A DNA stretch of 64,000 nucleotides from Prorocentrum cordatum (GCA_963575745.1 CAUYUJ010014327.1:1008111-1072110), one strand, 5' to 3'; shown: positions 32,702 through 42,634, numbered from the stretch's first letter. The notes: generated from the sequence alone by a model not told the origin. Made by a program: numbers and translations.

Positions 32702-32931
32702 GTTGAGCAGGGACCGACCGTCCCGGCATTCCTGTAATCAGTCCTACCACGAAATGTGCTTAGAACCCAATAATGTTCTAAGAGCAAAACAAGTTCTTAG
32801 AACATAAACCTGATGTGATAAAACAAGACAGACTCCGCCAAACATGTCCCAAGAACACTTCGTGGGAATCACAAGAGGTTCTTGGAACATGGCTTGGTAG
32901 GGCTATGGCCGGGCCAGGACGCCTCGCCACG
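32702..32931. mobile_element. Element C, copy 3
   Basis: TTGAGCAGGGACCGACCGTC, TCCTACCACGAAATG and TGCTTAGAACCC left; GGTTCTTGGAACATGG, TTGGTAGGGCTATGG and CCAGGACGC right. Interior AACATAAACCTGATGTGATA matches copy 4. Confidence 0.85.
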
Positions 32932-33139
32932 GCCCGACGAAGGCCCGCGTGCTCCGCGGCACAGGGGCAGGGCGCGAGGGCGCGGGGCAGAGGCCCGCAG
33001 CGGGGCAGCGCCGCGGCCGCCCCGCTCCCCCCGTGCGGCCCCACCGCCGCAGTGCGCGTCGGCCGCCGCGCTGTCGGCCTCGGGCCCGACGATGTACAGG
33101 TAGGTGATCGACTGCACCTCCGGGCCCCGCCCCTCGGCG

Positions 33140-33293
33140 GCGGACCAACCTCCCTTCCATGGACCTCCCTTTAGTGAAAACGGCCTGGGACCGACGGGCC
33201 CGGACCCGCCAGAATGGCGGCCGCGACGCCCCCTCGCGAGCCGGAAGCGGCCGATTCCTGAATCGACGTGTCACGGTAGGAGGTCTATCCACC
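33140..33293. mobile_element. Element L, copy 2
   Basis: Matches 29303-29463 over its length; GGACCAACCTCCC left and GGAGGTCTATCCACC right. Confidence 0.8.
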
Positions 33294-33334
33294 TCCGAGC
33301 CCCCCCCCCCCTGGCATGGCTGGAAGAAGAACGC

Positions 33335-33515
33335 CATGCACATTAAAGGTTGTCGCTCCGCGCGGGCTTCTTGGATCTGCGCTGGACCCCCCTCCTCTTT
33401 GGCGCGCGGGGCGCGCCATGGGCCGCGCCGGAGGCGCCGCCGGGGGGGCCCAGCGCGGAACCCAAGAAGTCCGCGCGGAGCGCCAAAACATTTTCTGTTT
33501 ATGGCGTTCGTTCTT
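33335..33515. mobile_element. Element B, copy 5 (foldback)
   Basis: GCTCCGCGCGGGCTTCTTGG and the complement AAGAAGTCCGCGCGGAGCGC. Outer ATGCACATTAAAGGTTGTCG and TTTTCTGTTTATGGCG. Confidence 0.85.
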
Positions 33516-33716
33516 CCTAGAATGGCGGCGAGGAGCAGCACCGCCAACGCCAGCGGCGGGCCACCTCCTGGGGAGGAGGCCCACACGTCGGCGGCGCCTC
33601 CCCGACGTCACCGAGGTCGGAGGCGCCCAGGCGGCCGGGGTGCCGCAGAAAGCAAGGGGGGGCCGCACTACCAGGACGGGGAGGGCCCTTCACCCCCCTT
33701 TCCTGGGAAGAGAACA

Positions 33717-33870
33717 AAAAAACTGCATGCACATAACTTCTCGGAAGTCCGCGCGGTGGATCGGTTGGATCGGCGCCGGACCCCCCTCTCCGGCGCGCGG
33801 AGCGCGCCCGTGGTAGCCCCAGCGCCGACCCAATAAATGCGCGCGAGCCTCAGACAAAGTATTGGTATGC
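33717..33870. mobile_element. Element B, copy 6 (diverged)
   Basis: GTCCGCGCGGTGGATCGG and GCGCGGAGCGCGCC core. The right arm has drifted. Confidence 0.65.
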
Positions 33871-34540
33871 CGCTGTTTGTTCTTTGATCCCTTGCCCCTC
33901 GCGATGGTGGTGGTGGTGGTGGCGCGGGTCTGTCCCAAGTAGAAGTTCTATCGAATAGGATGCCTCTTAGGCGGCCCTGCCAAGATCAGTCCAAACTCAG
34001 TCCCAAACCAATGATTGTTCATTCGTCCCGTGCTGGATATACAAATCACGATGTTTCAATTGAGAACAAAACCGCAACCACACGAGTATGCAGCAATCAA
34101 TCTGCTCCGACGCCGCCCTCCTGATCCTGGCAAGACACTTGGGTCAACTTCGGCCGGCGATCCGAAACACGAGGATGTCTCGAGCGGGGCCCTTGTTTTT
34201 GAGTCGATGGCCAGGGAGTCTCGAGCGGCAACGCTCCCTGCAGGGTCCCACCGAAAGTGGCGAAATTCGGGCGGCTATCGGGAACACGGGGATGCCTCAG
34301 TTCGTAACTCAGCTCCACACTCAGCCTCATGATTCCTATCGTCGTCATCGGCACCATCATCTTTATAATGATCATCAGCATGAATATCGTAATCATCGTC
34401 ACCATCGGAATCACCACCATTTCCCATCCCGTCACCCCGCCAGGGGGGCCACGCATTTCTATGCGCTGCTGGCCCCTCGGAAAGATTTACCCTGTCTACG
34501 CACCTTCGCCCCCGTCCCCTCCGTCATCCTCCTCCACCAT
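33871..34540. other. Stretch without recognised gene
   Basis: Contains a (GTG)n run at 33905-33922 and an interrupted ATC-rich run at 34330-34425. No gene supported. Confidence 0.4.
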
Positions 34541-34546
34541 GGCCAA

Positions 34547-34831
34547 TTATCCTCCACACTGGGCCGCTATATGGCTCGAATGTGGAGAAGGATGCCACTC
34601 AAAACCTAGCTCCGCAATTCTATTGTCCATTACGTCGCTATTTACACTGGGCTTCTCGTACAGAGCTTCACTTGAGAAGAAATCATCGGGCATATCATCG
34701 TTTCGTCCATGGCGTTTCACATCCATCTTCTCTTTGCTGAGACCAGACCTGCCCTTAGTAGTCAAAGAATCGTGAAAGAAGGTACACCTGGCTCGAAGTT
34801 CCTTGAGGCCTTCAGTGGGTCTCCCCCCCAC
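34547..34831 (-). CDS. Hypothetical ORF, 94 residues
   Basis: Unrecognised. It starts MGGRPTEGLKELRARC and ends HPSPHSSHIAAQCGG, with balanced composition (charged stretch KEKMDVKRHGRNDDMPDD near residues 34-51, then aromatic/acidic DDFFSSEALYEKP). It is not low-complexity and its base composition is lower in GC than its neighbours, which makes it one of few frames here that look protein-like. No membrane segment or known motif. Against it: short, no homolog known to me, third codon positions not strongly GC as in the 43.3-kb fragment. It could be an exon of a longer gene or chance. Confidence 0.25.
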   Translation of the reverse strand: MGGRPTEGLKELRARCTFFHDSLTTKGRSGLSKEKMDVKRHGRNDDMPDDFFSSEALYEKPSVNSDVMDNRIAELGFEWHPSPHSSHIAAQCGG

Positions 34832-34954
34832 GCTCCTCGTGAATCCAAGCCGCAGCTGAGGTCCGACAGGAGCCTCGTTCCTTATCCAAGGCCCACTGTG
34901 GCAGAACGCTGTCTGGCCACGCCAGGGACGGCGGCGACCGCGACCCCGCCACGA

Positions 34955-35109
34955 AGGTCGGGCATGTCCCCCTACAGGGGGATCTTAGACGAAAAATAGA
35001 ACATAGTCAGAACGTATGCGAAAATAGCCCCCCCAAAAAATACTCCAATCGTCCCCAGACTGTTTTTTACTATTTCTGCGTACTCCTCATGTAGAGGGAC
35101 ACGCCCGAC
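34955..35109. mobile_element. Element A, copy 8
   Basis: GTCGGGCATGTCCCCCTAC left, GAGGGACACGCCCGAC right. Interior TTAGACGAAAAAT and ATCGTCCCCAGACTG. Confidence 0.85.
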
Positions 35110-35336
35110 TTGAGGCGAGCCCGGCTTCGCATGAACGCACGAAAAACGCCCCCCGCCCCCCACATGGGGAACTTTAGACCAATGGGACCGTCAGACGACG
35201 CGCGAACTGAGAGCAGAAACTGCTCGACGGTCAGCCAACGAGAACGCCGCGACAGTCAATGCGAACGGCGCGCTGCTGCCATGCTAATTGGCATTCGAAC
35301 TTGGAAAGTCTCCCAAAATCTCCTTGTGCGACGCAC

Positions 35337-35682
35337 GAGGGGGAGGAGGAGGAGGAGGAGGAGGAGGAGGAGGAGGAGGAGGAGGAGGAGGAGGAGGAGG
35401 AGGAGGAGGAGGGAGGAGGAGAGGAGGAGGAGAGGGAGGGAGGAGGAGGAGGAGGAGGGGGGGAGGAGGAGGAGGAGGAGGAGGAGGAGGAGGAGGAGAG
35501 GAGGAGGAGGGAGGAGGGAGGAGGAGGAGGAGGAGGAGAAGGAGGAGGAGGAGGAAGGAGGAGGAGGAGGGAGGCGGAGGAGGAGGAGAAGGCGGGAGGA
35601 GGGGAAGGAGGAGGAGGAGGGGGCGGAGACGGAGGAGGAGGAGGAGAAGGAGGAGGAGGAGGAGGAGGAGGAGGAGGAGACT
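35337..35682. repeat. (GAG)n purine tract, about 345 bp
   Basis: The longest purine-only style array, with few interruptions. It is open in all plus frames and gives poly-Glu, poly-Gly and poly-Arg artefacts. Confidence 0.95.
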
Positions 35683-35828
35683 TCGAAGGCGTGCGCAGAC
35701 GCCGAGCAAGGCCCACTCACTTCGCGCACCGCGTCCCCCGCAGTGCGCGCCGCGCGGCCACTTCGAGCCCCCTATGGGGGAGGGGCATTGGCCTGCACTT
35801 CTTGCTCGGGGCCTCGGCCCAGGCTTCG

Positions 35829-35982
35829 GTCGGGCATGTCCCCCTACTAGCGAATTTTCGGACGAAAAAAGAAAACATGTGCAGCAAAGGCTGAAACGGA
35901 TTCAAGAATACTCAAACAATCGTCCCCTGACTATTTTGTGGACTGTGTTTGAGCATTCCCCCTGTAGGGGGACGCGCCCGAC
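35829..35982. mobile_element. Element A, copy 9
   Basis: GTCGGGCATGTCCCCCTAC left, GGGGGACGCGCCCGAC right. Interior CAATCGTCCCCTGACTATTT. Confidence 0.85.
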
Positions 35983-36089
35983 TGAACCTCCGTGCCCCAT
36001 GGGCAGGGACCTGGCCTGCACTTCTTGCTCGGGGCCTCGGCCCAGGCCCACGCGGCGCGGGGAGTCGACCCCGAGGGGACCCTCTGCAC

Positions 36090-36166
36090 TCCTCCTCCGC
36101 CTCCTCCTCCTCCTCCTCCTCCTCCTCCTCCTCTTCATCCTCCTCCTCCTCCTCCTCCGCCCTGGG
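36090..36166. repeat. (CTC)n microsatellite
   Basis: CTC array. Confidence 0.9.
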
Positions 36167-36382
36167 ACGCGCCCTCGCTCAGAAAACTGCACCGGAGCCG
36201 GCACGGGCCCCCGAAGCTCCCGCCCGCACCCAGTCAGCATCGCATCGGGACATCGGAGCAGCTCGGAACATGTGCGCCGGACCGGGCCGAAGCGGCACGG
36301 AGCCAACACCGGGTCGGATCGGCTTCGGCAGGATGGCAAACAGCGCCACGCAAGCATCAGACGCCACAGGAACACCGGAATG

Positions 36383-36564
36383 CAGTAGTAGCTCGACCAC
36401 AAGACACATTCCACAAGAAAGCCAACCCTGAGGCCCCGGGACGTCCATTGATTTTGGGTGTGGGGGCGTCACGCTTCACTAACATAGCAGAACCATCGAC
36501 AAAACCAAGAAACCCAGGGAACCTGGAGGCAAGCAGGGGTGTTTCTTGCCATGGGCCTCCACTG
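36383..36564. mobile_element. Element F, copy 3
   Basis: Left CAGTAGTAGCTCGACC is mutated; right GGGCCTCCACTG is good. Flanks are TG and CA instead of TA. Interior GTGTGGGGGCGTCACGCTTC matches other copies. Confidence 0.75.
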
Positions 36565-36836
36565 CATCGGAGCCGAATATCGGATCCGACCAGGCAGGAA
36601 GCGATGCCGAATCGGATCGCTCGGAGCGAAGCCCACCCTGCAGAAAAATCTCGGCCCCCTGGCACCGCGGCCGCGCCGCGGAACGCTCTGGAACGATCCG
36701 TCCGAGTCCCACGCCGGCCTGCTTTGCTTCCCGGCAAGCACCGATGCCAAATGCCTGTAATAAGAGTGGGGAATCTAGAAAAGGAACATTATCCTGGCGA
36801 AAGACCCAACCATAAGCAACTGTTCGTAAGGCGTTG

Positions 36837-37492
36837 TGGGTGTCGCTTTCGGTGGGGCTCCCTATGGGGCCACGAAAGGCTGCCCTGGGTGGGGGAACCG
36901 CATGCGAACTGCGCCACTGGGGCCTTCGGTGAAGCTCCCTATGGGGCCACGAAACGCTGCCCTGGGAGGGGGAACCGCATGCGAGAGCAGCCACTGGGGC
37001 CTTCGGTGGAGCTCCCCATGGGGCTACGAAACGCTGCCCAGGGTGGGGGAAACGCATGCGAGAGCAACCACTGGGGCCTTCGGTGGAGCTCCCTATGGAG
37101 CTACGAAACGCTGCCCAGGTTGGGGGAAACGCATGCGAGGGCAACCACTGGGGCCTTCGGTGGAGCTCCCTATGGAGCCACGAAACGCTGCCCTGGGAGG
37201 GGGAAACGCATGCGAGAGCAACCGCTGGGGCCTTCGTTGGAGCTCCCTATGGAGCTACGAAACGCTGCCCAGGGTGAGGGAAACGCATGCGAGAGCAACC
37301 ACTGGGGCCTTCGGTGGAGCTCCCTGTGGGGCCACGAAACGCTGCCCAGGGTGGGGGAAACGCATGCGAGAGCAATCACTGGGGCCTTCGGTGGAGCTCC
37401 CTATGGGGCCACGAAACGCTGCCCAGGGTGGGGGAAACGCATGCGAGAGCAACCACTGGGGCCTTCGGTGGAGCTTCCTATGGGGCTACGAA
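36837..37492. repeat. 77-bp minisatellite, about 9 units
   Basis: CTTCGGTGGAGCTCCCTATG starts recur at about 36924, 37001, 37078, 37155, 37232, 37309, 37386 and 37463, exactly 77 bp apart, with a first diverged unit at 36847. Each holds GCCACGAAACGCTGCCC and GGAAACGCATGCGAGAGC. Since 77 is not a multiple of three and the unit has no stop, all plus frames are open through it. Confidence 0.95.
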
Positions 37493-37522
37493 AAGTGTGA
37501 GAGGTGTGCCGAGTGCAGAGGC

Positions 37523-37577
37523 AAGGAGGGGGAGGAGGGAGGTGGAGGAGGAGGGGGAGGAGGAGGAAGGAGGAGGA
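37523..37577. repeat. (GAG)n microsatellite
   Basis: GGAGGA run. Confidence 0.85.
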
Positions 37578-37642
37578 TGGTGGGACGCGGGGCGCTGTCT
37601 CTTCAAAACGAGGACCCAACACCACAGGATGGTTGAGGTAAA

Positions 37643-37825
37643 AAACGGCATGAGCATAAACTTTTGTCGCTCCGCGTGGATCTCTTGGACCTGCGCTGGA
37701 CTCCCCTCCCTGGCGCGCGGAGCGCGCCAGGTGCGGCGCTGGAGGCGCCGCCAGGGGGGGGGCCCGGCGCGGATCCAAGAAATCCGCGCGAAACGCTTAA
37801 CGTTTATGTTTATGGCGTTTTTTCT
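37643..37825. mobile_element. Element B, copy 7 (foldback)
   Basis: GCATAAACTTTTGTCGCTCC and GCGGATCCAAGAAATCCGCG; central GGCGCGCGGAGCGCGCC. Outer right GTTTATGTTTATGGCG. Confidence 0.85.
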
Positions 37826-38027
37826 TTTCGCGTGTCGGCAAACTGTCCCGCCACAGGACCGGCATCGCCCTTCCCTCCCGGGTGAAACGAAAACCCTGGC
37901 GGGACAGAGAAGGGGGACGGAGGGACGAGCCAGAAGAGGACGAGGAGGCGGCGGATGGGAAGGAAGAGGAGAAGGCTGATCCTACGCTGGCCTGCCTCAC
38001 AATGTCACCCCCCCCCCTTCGAGTTAG

Positions 38028-38178
38028 GCCGGGCATGTCCTCCTACAGGCGGGTTTTGAGCGAAAATGGAAAGATATTCCAAAAGTGCCTCCAAATTGCC
38101 AGAAATAATAGACAAGTCGTGCCCAGACGATTTTTCTACTGTTTTTGAATACTCCTCCTGTAGAGGAACAGGCCAGAC
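38028..38178. mobile_element. Element A, copy 10
   Basis: GCCGGGCATGTCCTCCTAC left, GGAACAGGCCAGAC right. TA on both sides (GTTA-G and G-TAAC). Element C copy 4 follows within about 25 bp. Confidence 0.8.
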
Positions 38179-38200
38179 GTAACCCTCGAGCACCCACCAA

Positions 38201-38412
38201 TTGAGCAGGGACCGACCGTCCGGCATTCCTATAGTCCTACCACGGAATGTTCTTAGAACCCAACAAAAACTAAAAACAAAACAACGTTCTGATAACATAA
38301 ACCCGGTGTGATAAAACAAGACAGACTCCGCCAGAACCCTTCTAAGAACATTCCGTGGAAACCAAAACAGGTTTTTAGAACATTGTTTGGTAGGGCTATA
38401 GGTGAGCCAGGA
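38201..38412. mobile_element. Element C, copy 4
   Basis: TTGAGCAGGGACCGACCGTC and CCTACCACGGAATGTTCTTA left; GGTTTTTAGAACATTG, TTGGTAGGGCTATAGG and GAGCCAGGACGC right. The ends are inverted over about 45 bp with mismatches. Confidence 0.85.
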
Positions 38413-38565
38413 CGCTTCGCCGCTGCTGGATACTCGCAAATGGCCTGAATCGGCCGCAGGGGATCTACGATGAAGTACATCGAAGCAGGCATGTGTTTTT
38501 CGGACGTGTGCGAGTGGGCACTTTGCGAGTCGTGGAACGCGCTCGGCAAGGAGGGAGCATCCGAC
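38413..38565. mobile_element. Element G, copy 3
   Basis: ACTCGCAAATGGCCTG left, TGTGCGAGTGGGCACTTTGC and GAGTCGTGGAACGCGCTCGG right. Confidence 0.6.
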
Positions 38566-38639
38566 ACACCTCCCGCCCTGGGCGAGTGCTGGCGGGGCCC
38601 AGTCTGTCGTTGGCTCGCCCTGCATCGAGAAAAGGCGTA

Positions 38640-38801
38640 CAGTCAAAATCTGTAGTAAGGACGCGCTGTAAGGACGCAAGAGCCTTGGACGGTCCTTGGA
38701 CGCCCCAGTTCGAGCTTTTCTTGCAGCGCACTGCCGAACAAATCTAAGGACGCAAGGGTGCCCTTGGGAAGCTGACCCGTCCCTACTATGGGTGTTCACT
38801 G
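38640..38801. mobile_element. Element D, copy 3 (TA-flanked)
   Basis: CAGTCAAAATCTGTAGTAAG left, CCTACTATGGGTGTTCACTG right, TA on both sides. Element E copy 3 begins directly after. Confidence 0.8.
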
Positions 38802-38803
38802 TA

Positions 38804-38996
38804 AGACTCGGGTTAGGGGGACTCTGGTTGGCCCGACCAGGCCATCATCAAGATGACGCTACCCACTGTGAAACTTGACGCGGGCTCCCGCTGCAAACAT
38901 CCCACACGAGAACTGGACCGTCAAAATCCAGGGCGCGCTCGTCACAAAGCGTCGGCAAACCCGAGTTCCGGCGTACTCGACTCTTACGTTTCCCCG
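38804..38996. mobile_element. Element E, copy 3
   Basis: AGACTCGGGTTAGGGGGACT left, GTACTCGACTCTTACGTTTC right. Interior CCGCTGCAAACATCCCAC and GAACTGGACCGTCAAAATCC match copy 2. Confidence 0.75.
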
Positions 38997-38999
38997 ACT

Positions 39000-39215
39000 G
39001 TACTCCGCCATCCTCCATTCATTCATGCGTCCTCCCACCTCCCTCCTGCCGCCTCCCTCCTCCCTCTGCCCACCTGCGCCACCTGCCCTCCCTCCCCACG
39101 CCTCGCTCCTCCGACCTCCCTCCGAGGGAGAGAAGGAGGGGCTGAGAGGAGAGGAGAGGAGAGGAGAGGAGAGGAGAGCAGAGGAGAGATCGGGGGAACG
39201 ACGAGGAGACAAGGA
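39000..39215. repeat. Pyrimidine- then purine-rich low complexity
   Basis: CCTCCC-rich to about 39125, then (GAGAG)n of the type GAGGAGAGGAGAGGAG at 39140-39190. No gene. Confidence 0.8.
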
Positions 39216-39217
39216 CT

Positions 39218-39610
39218 TGCCATCGCTCGGACGTCCATTCCCCGAGTACTTTGCGACATCGTGCGCGTGTTCTGTTCGAAGATGCTCCAGGATGTCCCTC
39301 TGTGGCCCTCGCCGAGATCAAACGCACGCCTCCGGGAGAGATGCCCAGAGGAGAGGAGAGGCACGGAGAGACCGAGCGAAGGAGACAGCCGAGGGTGGGG
39401 AAACCAGAAGGTATCCATACAGCTGCTCCCCGGACCTCTCCTGGGGTGCGCTCTGCCTAGCATTTCGAGGCGAATCCAGCGGTGGCGGCGAGGGCCTCCC
39501 AGGAGGCCCCAGAGGGCGCAAACTGGGGCAGGGGGCAGCGGTATGGGTACCTCTTGCTCCTCTGATAAGTGGCCCTCGCCGAGATGACATGCACACGCCC
39601 GAGCGATGCC
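39218..39610. mobile_element. Element Z, copy 1, interrupted by J
   Basis: Left GCCATCGCTCGGACGTCC; right ACGCCCGAGCGATGCC, its complement. A 90-bp segment of Z and flank (39312-39398) is repeated at 39570-39660 on the other side of element J, so the J region is bounded by a direct duplication. Confidence 0.7.
39409..39552. mobile_element. Element J, copy 2
   Basis: GGTATCCATACAGCT left, AGCGGTATGGGTACC right, inverted. Interior CTCCCCGGACCTCTCCTGGG and GGCGAGGGCCTCCCAGGAGG match 59550-59690. Confidence 0.75.
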
Positions 39611-40228
39611 AAGAGGAGGAGAGGCATGGAGAGACCGAGGGCAGGAGACCGCCGAAGGGGGCACGAGGAGCGCAGCAAAAGGCGGGGAGGTGGGCAGCCG
39701 CGGAGCAGCCCGCGCCCGCCCTCCCAAGGCCCGACCGGCCCGAAGAAGGCGCCCACCGCGACGACCGCCGCCAGCCCAGCGGGCCCACGCATGCCTGCGA
39801 CCGGCTTTTGGCCGCGGGAGCTTGTGACGCTGCGCGGACACAGATCAGGTAATCGTTGCGTCTTGTGGCTCAGGAGAAAAGTGAAGAGGCCGACTTAGCC
39901 GTGAGACAAACACATTACGCCCGGCTGGCGCAGCGGAAGAATTACAGGAAGGGAAAGAGGGCAAGGCAAAGGACAGTGAGCCCGCAAGGGCAAAGAGTAT
40001 GCGCCAGCCAGACGGTGAAGAAGAAGAAGAAGAAGAGACCGCGGGAGCTCGGGCCCCTCCCCCATTCGCAGCCAGGCCTGAGCTGCCTCGAATCGCGACA
40101 TCGAGCCGTCTCGAATCGGATCCTCAGCGGCCCTGGGAGGGCAGACGGGCCACCCTCACCATCAGCACCCCGTCTCGGGCCGTTGACGAGAGGCACCCAA
40201 GACAATGTGGGGTCGAGCGAGCTGGCCC
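39611..40228. other. Stretch without recognised gene
   Basis: GC-rich. After the duplicated Z flank nothing is recognised, apart from a short GAAGAAGAAGAAGAAG run at 40018-40035. Confidence 0.35.
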
Positions 40229-40388
40229 CCCCAGGAGGAGAAGGAGGAGGAGGAGGAGGAGGAGGAGGAGGAGAAGAGGAGGAGGAGGAGGAGAAGAGGA
40301 GGAGGAGGAGGAGGAGAAGGAAGAGGAGGAGGAGGAGGGGGGGGCGGAAGAGGAGGAGGAGGAGGAGGAGGAGGAGGAGGAGGAGGAG
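40229..40388. repeat. (GAG)n microsatellite
   Basis: GGAGGA array ending at element B copy 8. Confidence 0.9.
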
Positions 40389-40600
40389 GGCATAAACAAT
40401 CGCGTACGTAAACACAGTTTCGGAAGTCCGAACGGATCTCCTGGGTCGGCGCTGGATCCCCCCGTTCAGACCCCCCGTGCGGCGACTCTGGCCGCCACCC
40501 ATGGCGCGCTCCGCGCGCCGGGGAGGGGGTGTCCAACGGCGATCCAGCAAATCTCCGCGCGGAGCCTCTGACAGTTTCTGTTTACGCAATGTGCTCTTCT
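40389..40600. mobile_element. Element B, copy 8 (diverged)
   Basis: GCATAAACAATC left, GGAAGTCCGAACGGATCTCC and GCAAATCTCCGCGCGGAGCC arms, central GGCGCGCTCCGCGCGCC. A further right-arm piece lies at 40655-40735. Confidence 0.7.
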
Positions 40601-40789
40601 TTGGTTGATCACAACAGAGCGGGTTGGCGGCCCGCAGAAGAAGCACCCCAAATATCAGCCGCGCGCCGGGGAGGGGGTCTTCCAGCGACGATCCATTAAA
40701 AAAATCCGCGCGGAGCCTTCGGTTAAGAGGGTGGGTGGGCCAGCCGCAGAATAAGCACCCCAAACAAAAGTCATATCTGTCCACATTCG

Positions 40790-41660
40790 TGCTAACGCCC
40801 GTTACCGGCCTCGCCCACCCAGCCCCACCCACCCCCCCCCTCGCCCCGCTGGTAACGGCATGATTCGAGCCGACGCCGTCTGGGCACTGGCCATTCCTAA
40901 ACATTCAAAATCATTCTGAGACGGGTTTGGCGCGAATCGTGCGGTTACTGCCCCCCCTGCCCGACCCCCGCCCCCACTCCCCCTCTGGCCTCCTGGTCGC
41001 GTGATGATTCGCGCCAGCGCCGTCTGGGCACCGGTCATTCCCGACTTCCTGAGCATCCCAGAGCCTTCTCGGCCGGCGCCGGCGCGAGTCGGCCCCGTAC
41101 TGGCCCCCCCCCCCGCGATGACGCCCGTGACCAGCCCCGCCCCCCTCCTTCCCAGGCCCCGCCTCCCCCCCCTGGCCGCCGTCTGGAAATGAGCACTGGT
41201 CAGACGGCGCCGGCGACAATCGTGCCATGACCAGCCCTCTCCGCCGCCTCCCCCCCCCCCCCGGGTAACGCCCGCGATCGCCCGCCAACGCCCTCCCCTC
41301 CCGGCAACACCCGCTCGAGTGGAGGCCAGTCCACAAGGAAACCTTCCACAAGAAACCCAACCCTGAGACCCCAGGGCGTCCATGCATATTCGGTGTGGGA
41401 GCGTCACGAGTTCCATAGAAAAACCATCGAAGCCCAAGAATCCCAGGGCACCCAGGAGGCAAGCAGAGTGTCTCTTGGCATGGGCCTCCACTGTTACGCC
41501 CTTCCCTCCCGGTAACGCCCGCTATTGCCGTGCAAATCTGAGCATTCCAAAGCATTCTCTGGCGACGCCGGTTCGAAGCGTGCCGTTACAACAGGCCTCC
41601 TCCTCCTCCTGCCCCATCCCTCCCCGAAGGTCGCGCCTGTGATCGGGGCGGGGGCGCGGC
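40790..41660. repeat. Diverged tandem repeats, about 120-160 bp
   Basis: Blocks with GTAACG(C)CC, GATTCG.GCCGACGCCGTCTGG, GGCAC.GGTCATTCC and GCGAATCGTGC recur near 40850-40950, 41000-41090, 41165-41225 and 41515-41590. Element F copy 4 sits inside. Confidence 0.6.
41317..41493. mobile_element. Element F, copy 4
   Basis: GAGTGGAGGCCAGTCCAC left, GGCATGGGCCTCCACTG right. The surrounding array continues on both sides, so F inserted into it. Confidence 0.8.
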
Positions 41661-41838
41661 CGCGCAAAAGCGCTCGTCCAGAGCATGCAGGAGTCCCCCC
41701 CCGGCCGCAGGCCGTAACGCCCTGGGAACGGAGGACGCTCCGCGGAGGAGGGCCCAGGCACAGAGAGCGCGAGGGTACGCCATCCAGGGCTGGGGCTGCT
41801 CTTAAGCCTTGTGCCAGGGGCTGGCGAATCAGCTTTAG

Positions 41839-41972
41839 GTCGGGCATGTCCTGCTACAGACGGATTTGGGACGAAACATACAACAGAGTCTAAATTATTC
41901 GAAGTCAGAAGTAGTCACTACAAGTTGTTTGACAATTTTCGAATACTCCTCCTGTAGAGGGACAGGCCCGAC
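41839..41972. mobile_element. Element A, copy 11
   Basis: GTCGGGCATGTCCTGCTAC left, GGGACAGGCCCGAC right. Outside are CTTTA-G and G-TAAAG, TA on both sides. Confidence 0.85.
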
Positions 41973-42133
41973 GTAAAGCTAGCTCACGTAACTGGTTATC
42001 ACGGCACCTCGCGGCGCCGGTGCATCGAGGAAAGCGCCAGGCGGCGCAGGCGAACCCAACTGCACGCGGCAGATATGTCGTACCTCCCGCTCTCACCGTG
42101 CAACCCTTCCGTCCCACCCGCTGCGAGCGTTAA

Positions 42134-42268
42134 GTCGGGCACGTCCCTCTACAGGAGGAGTATTATTCAAATGGGGACGATTGTTAGAATATGGTTGTAC
42201 CCTGTTTGCATATTCTTGACTATGCTTTATGCGTCGTCCGAGTCTCCCTGCAGGAGGACACGCCCGAC
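42134..42268. mobile_element. Element A, copy 12
   Basis: GTCGGGCACGTCCCTCTAC left, GGAGGACACGCCCGAC right, TA on both sides. Interior differs from other copies. Confidence 0.8.
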
Positions 42269-42634
42269 CTAATGCGAACGAGGCCCTTTGGTACACGCGC
42301 CTGAGGAAGGAACCCAAGCAGGGCAGGGCTGCTTCGGGTATGAACGCCTGGGGCTGCTCAGCAAACGCTTATCATGAGGTCGGCATCTGCTTCCCTCTCC
42401 CGCCATCTCAAATTATCCTCCTCCTACTGAGACTGAGGTGAAGGAGGACGAGGGGAAAACGAACAGGGAGGGAGACGAGAGAAGGGAGATCCTCCCTTCC
42501 CCCGTCCCAAAACCCTGCCCATTGACTTGCCATCTCCATCCTCCCTTCCCTCACTCATCCCCGCTGGTCCTCCCTTCTCCCGCTCCTGCGCAATCCCCCT
42601 TCTTGGGGGAAACAACGTTGTTGGTCTCTCGATT

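Noticed and set aside
34972-34999. Recurrent peptide MSPYRGILDEK at frame ends
   Set aside because: It is only the translation of the conserved left end of element A, seen wherever a frame runs into a copy.
36837-37492. CRISPR-like regular array
   Set aside because: Units are directly adjacent with no unique spacers, and the genome is eukaryotic.
35992-37500. 502-codon open frame ending in the 77-bp minisatellite
   Set aside because: The satellite is open in all plus frames, and the front half is a CTC array and element F; no frame is favoured.
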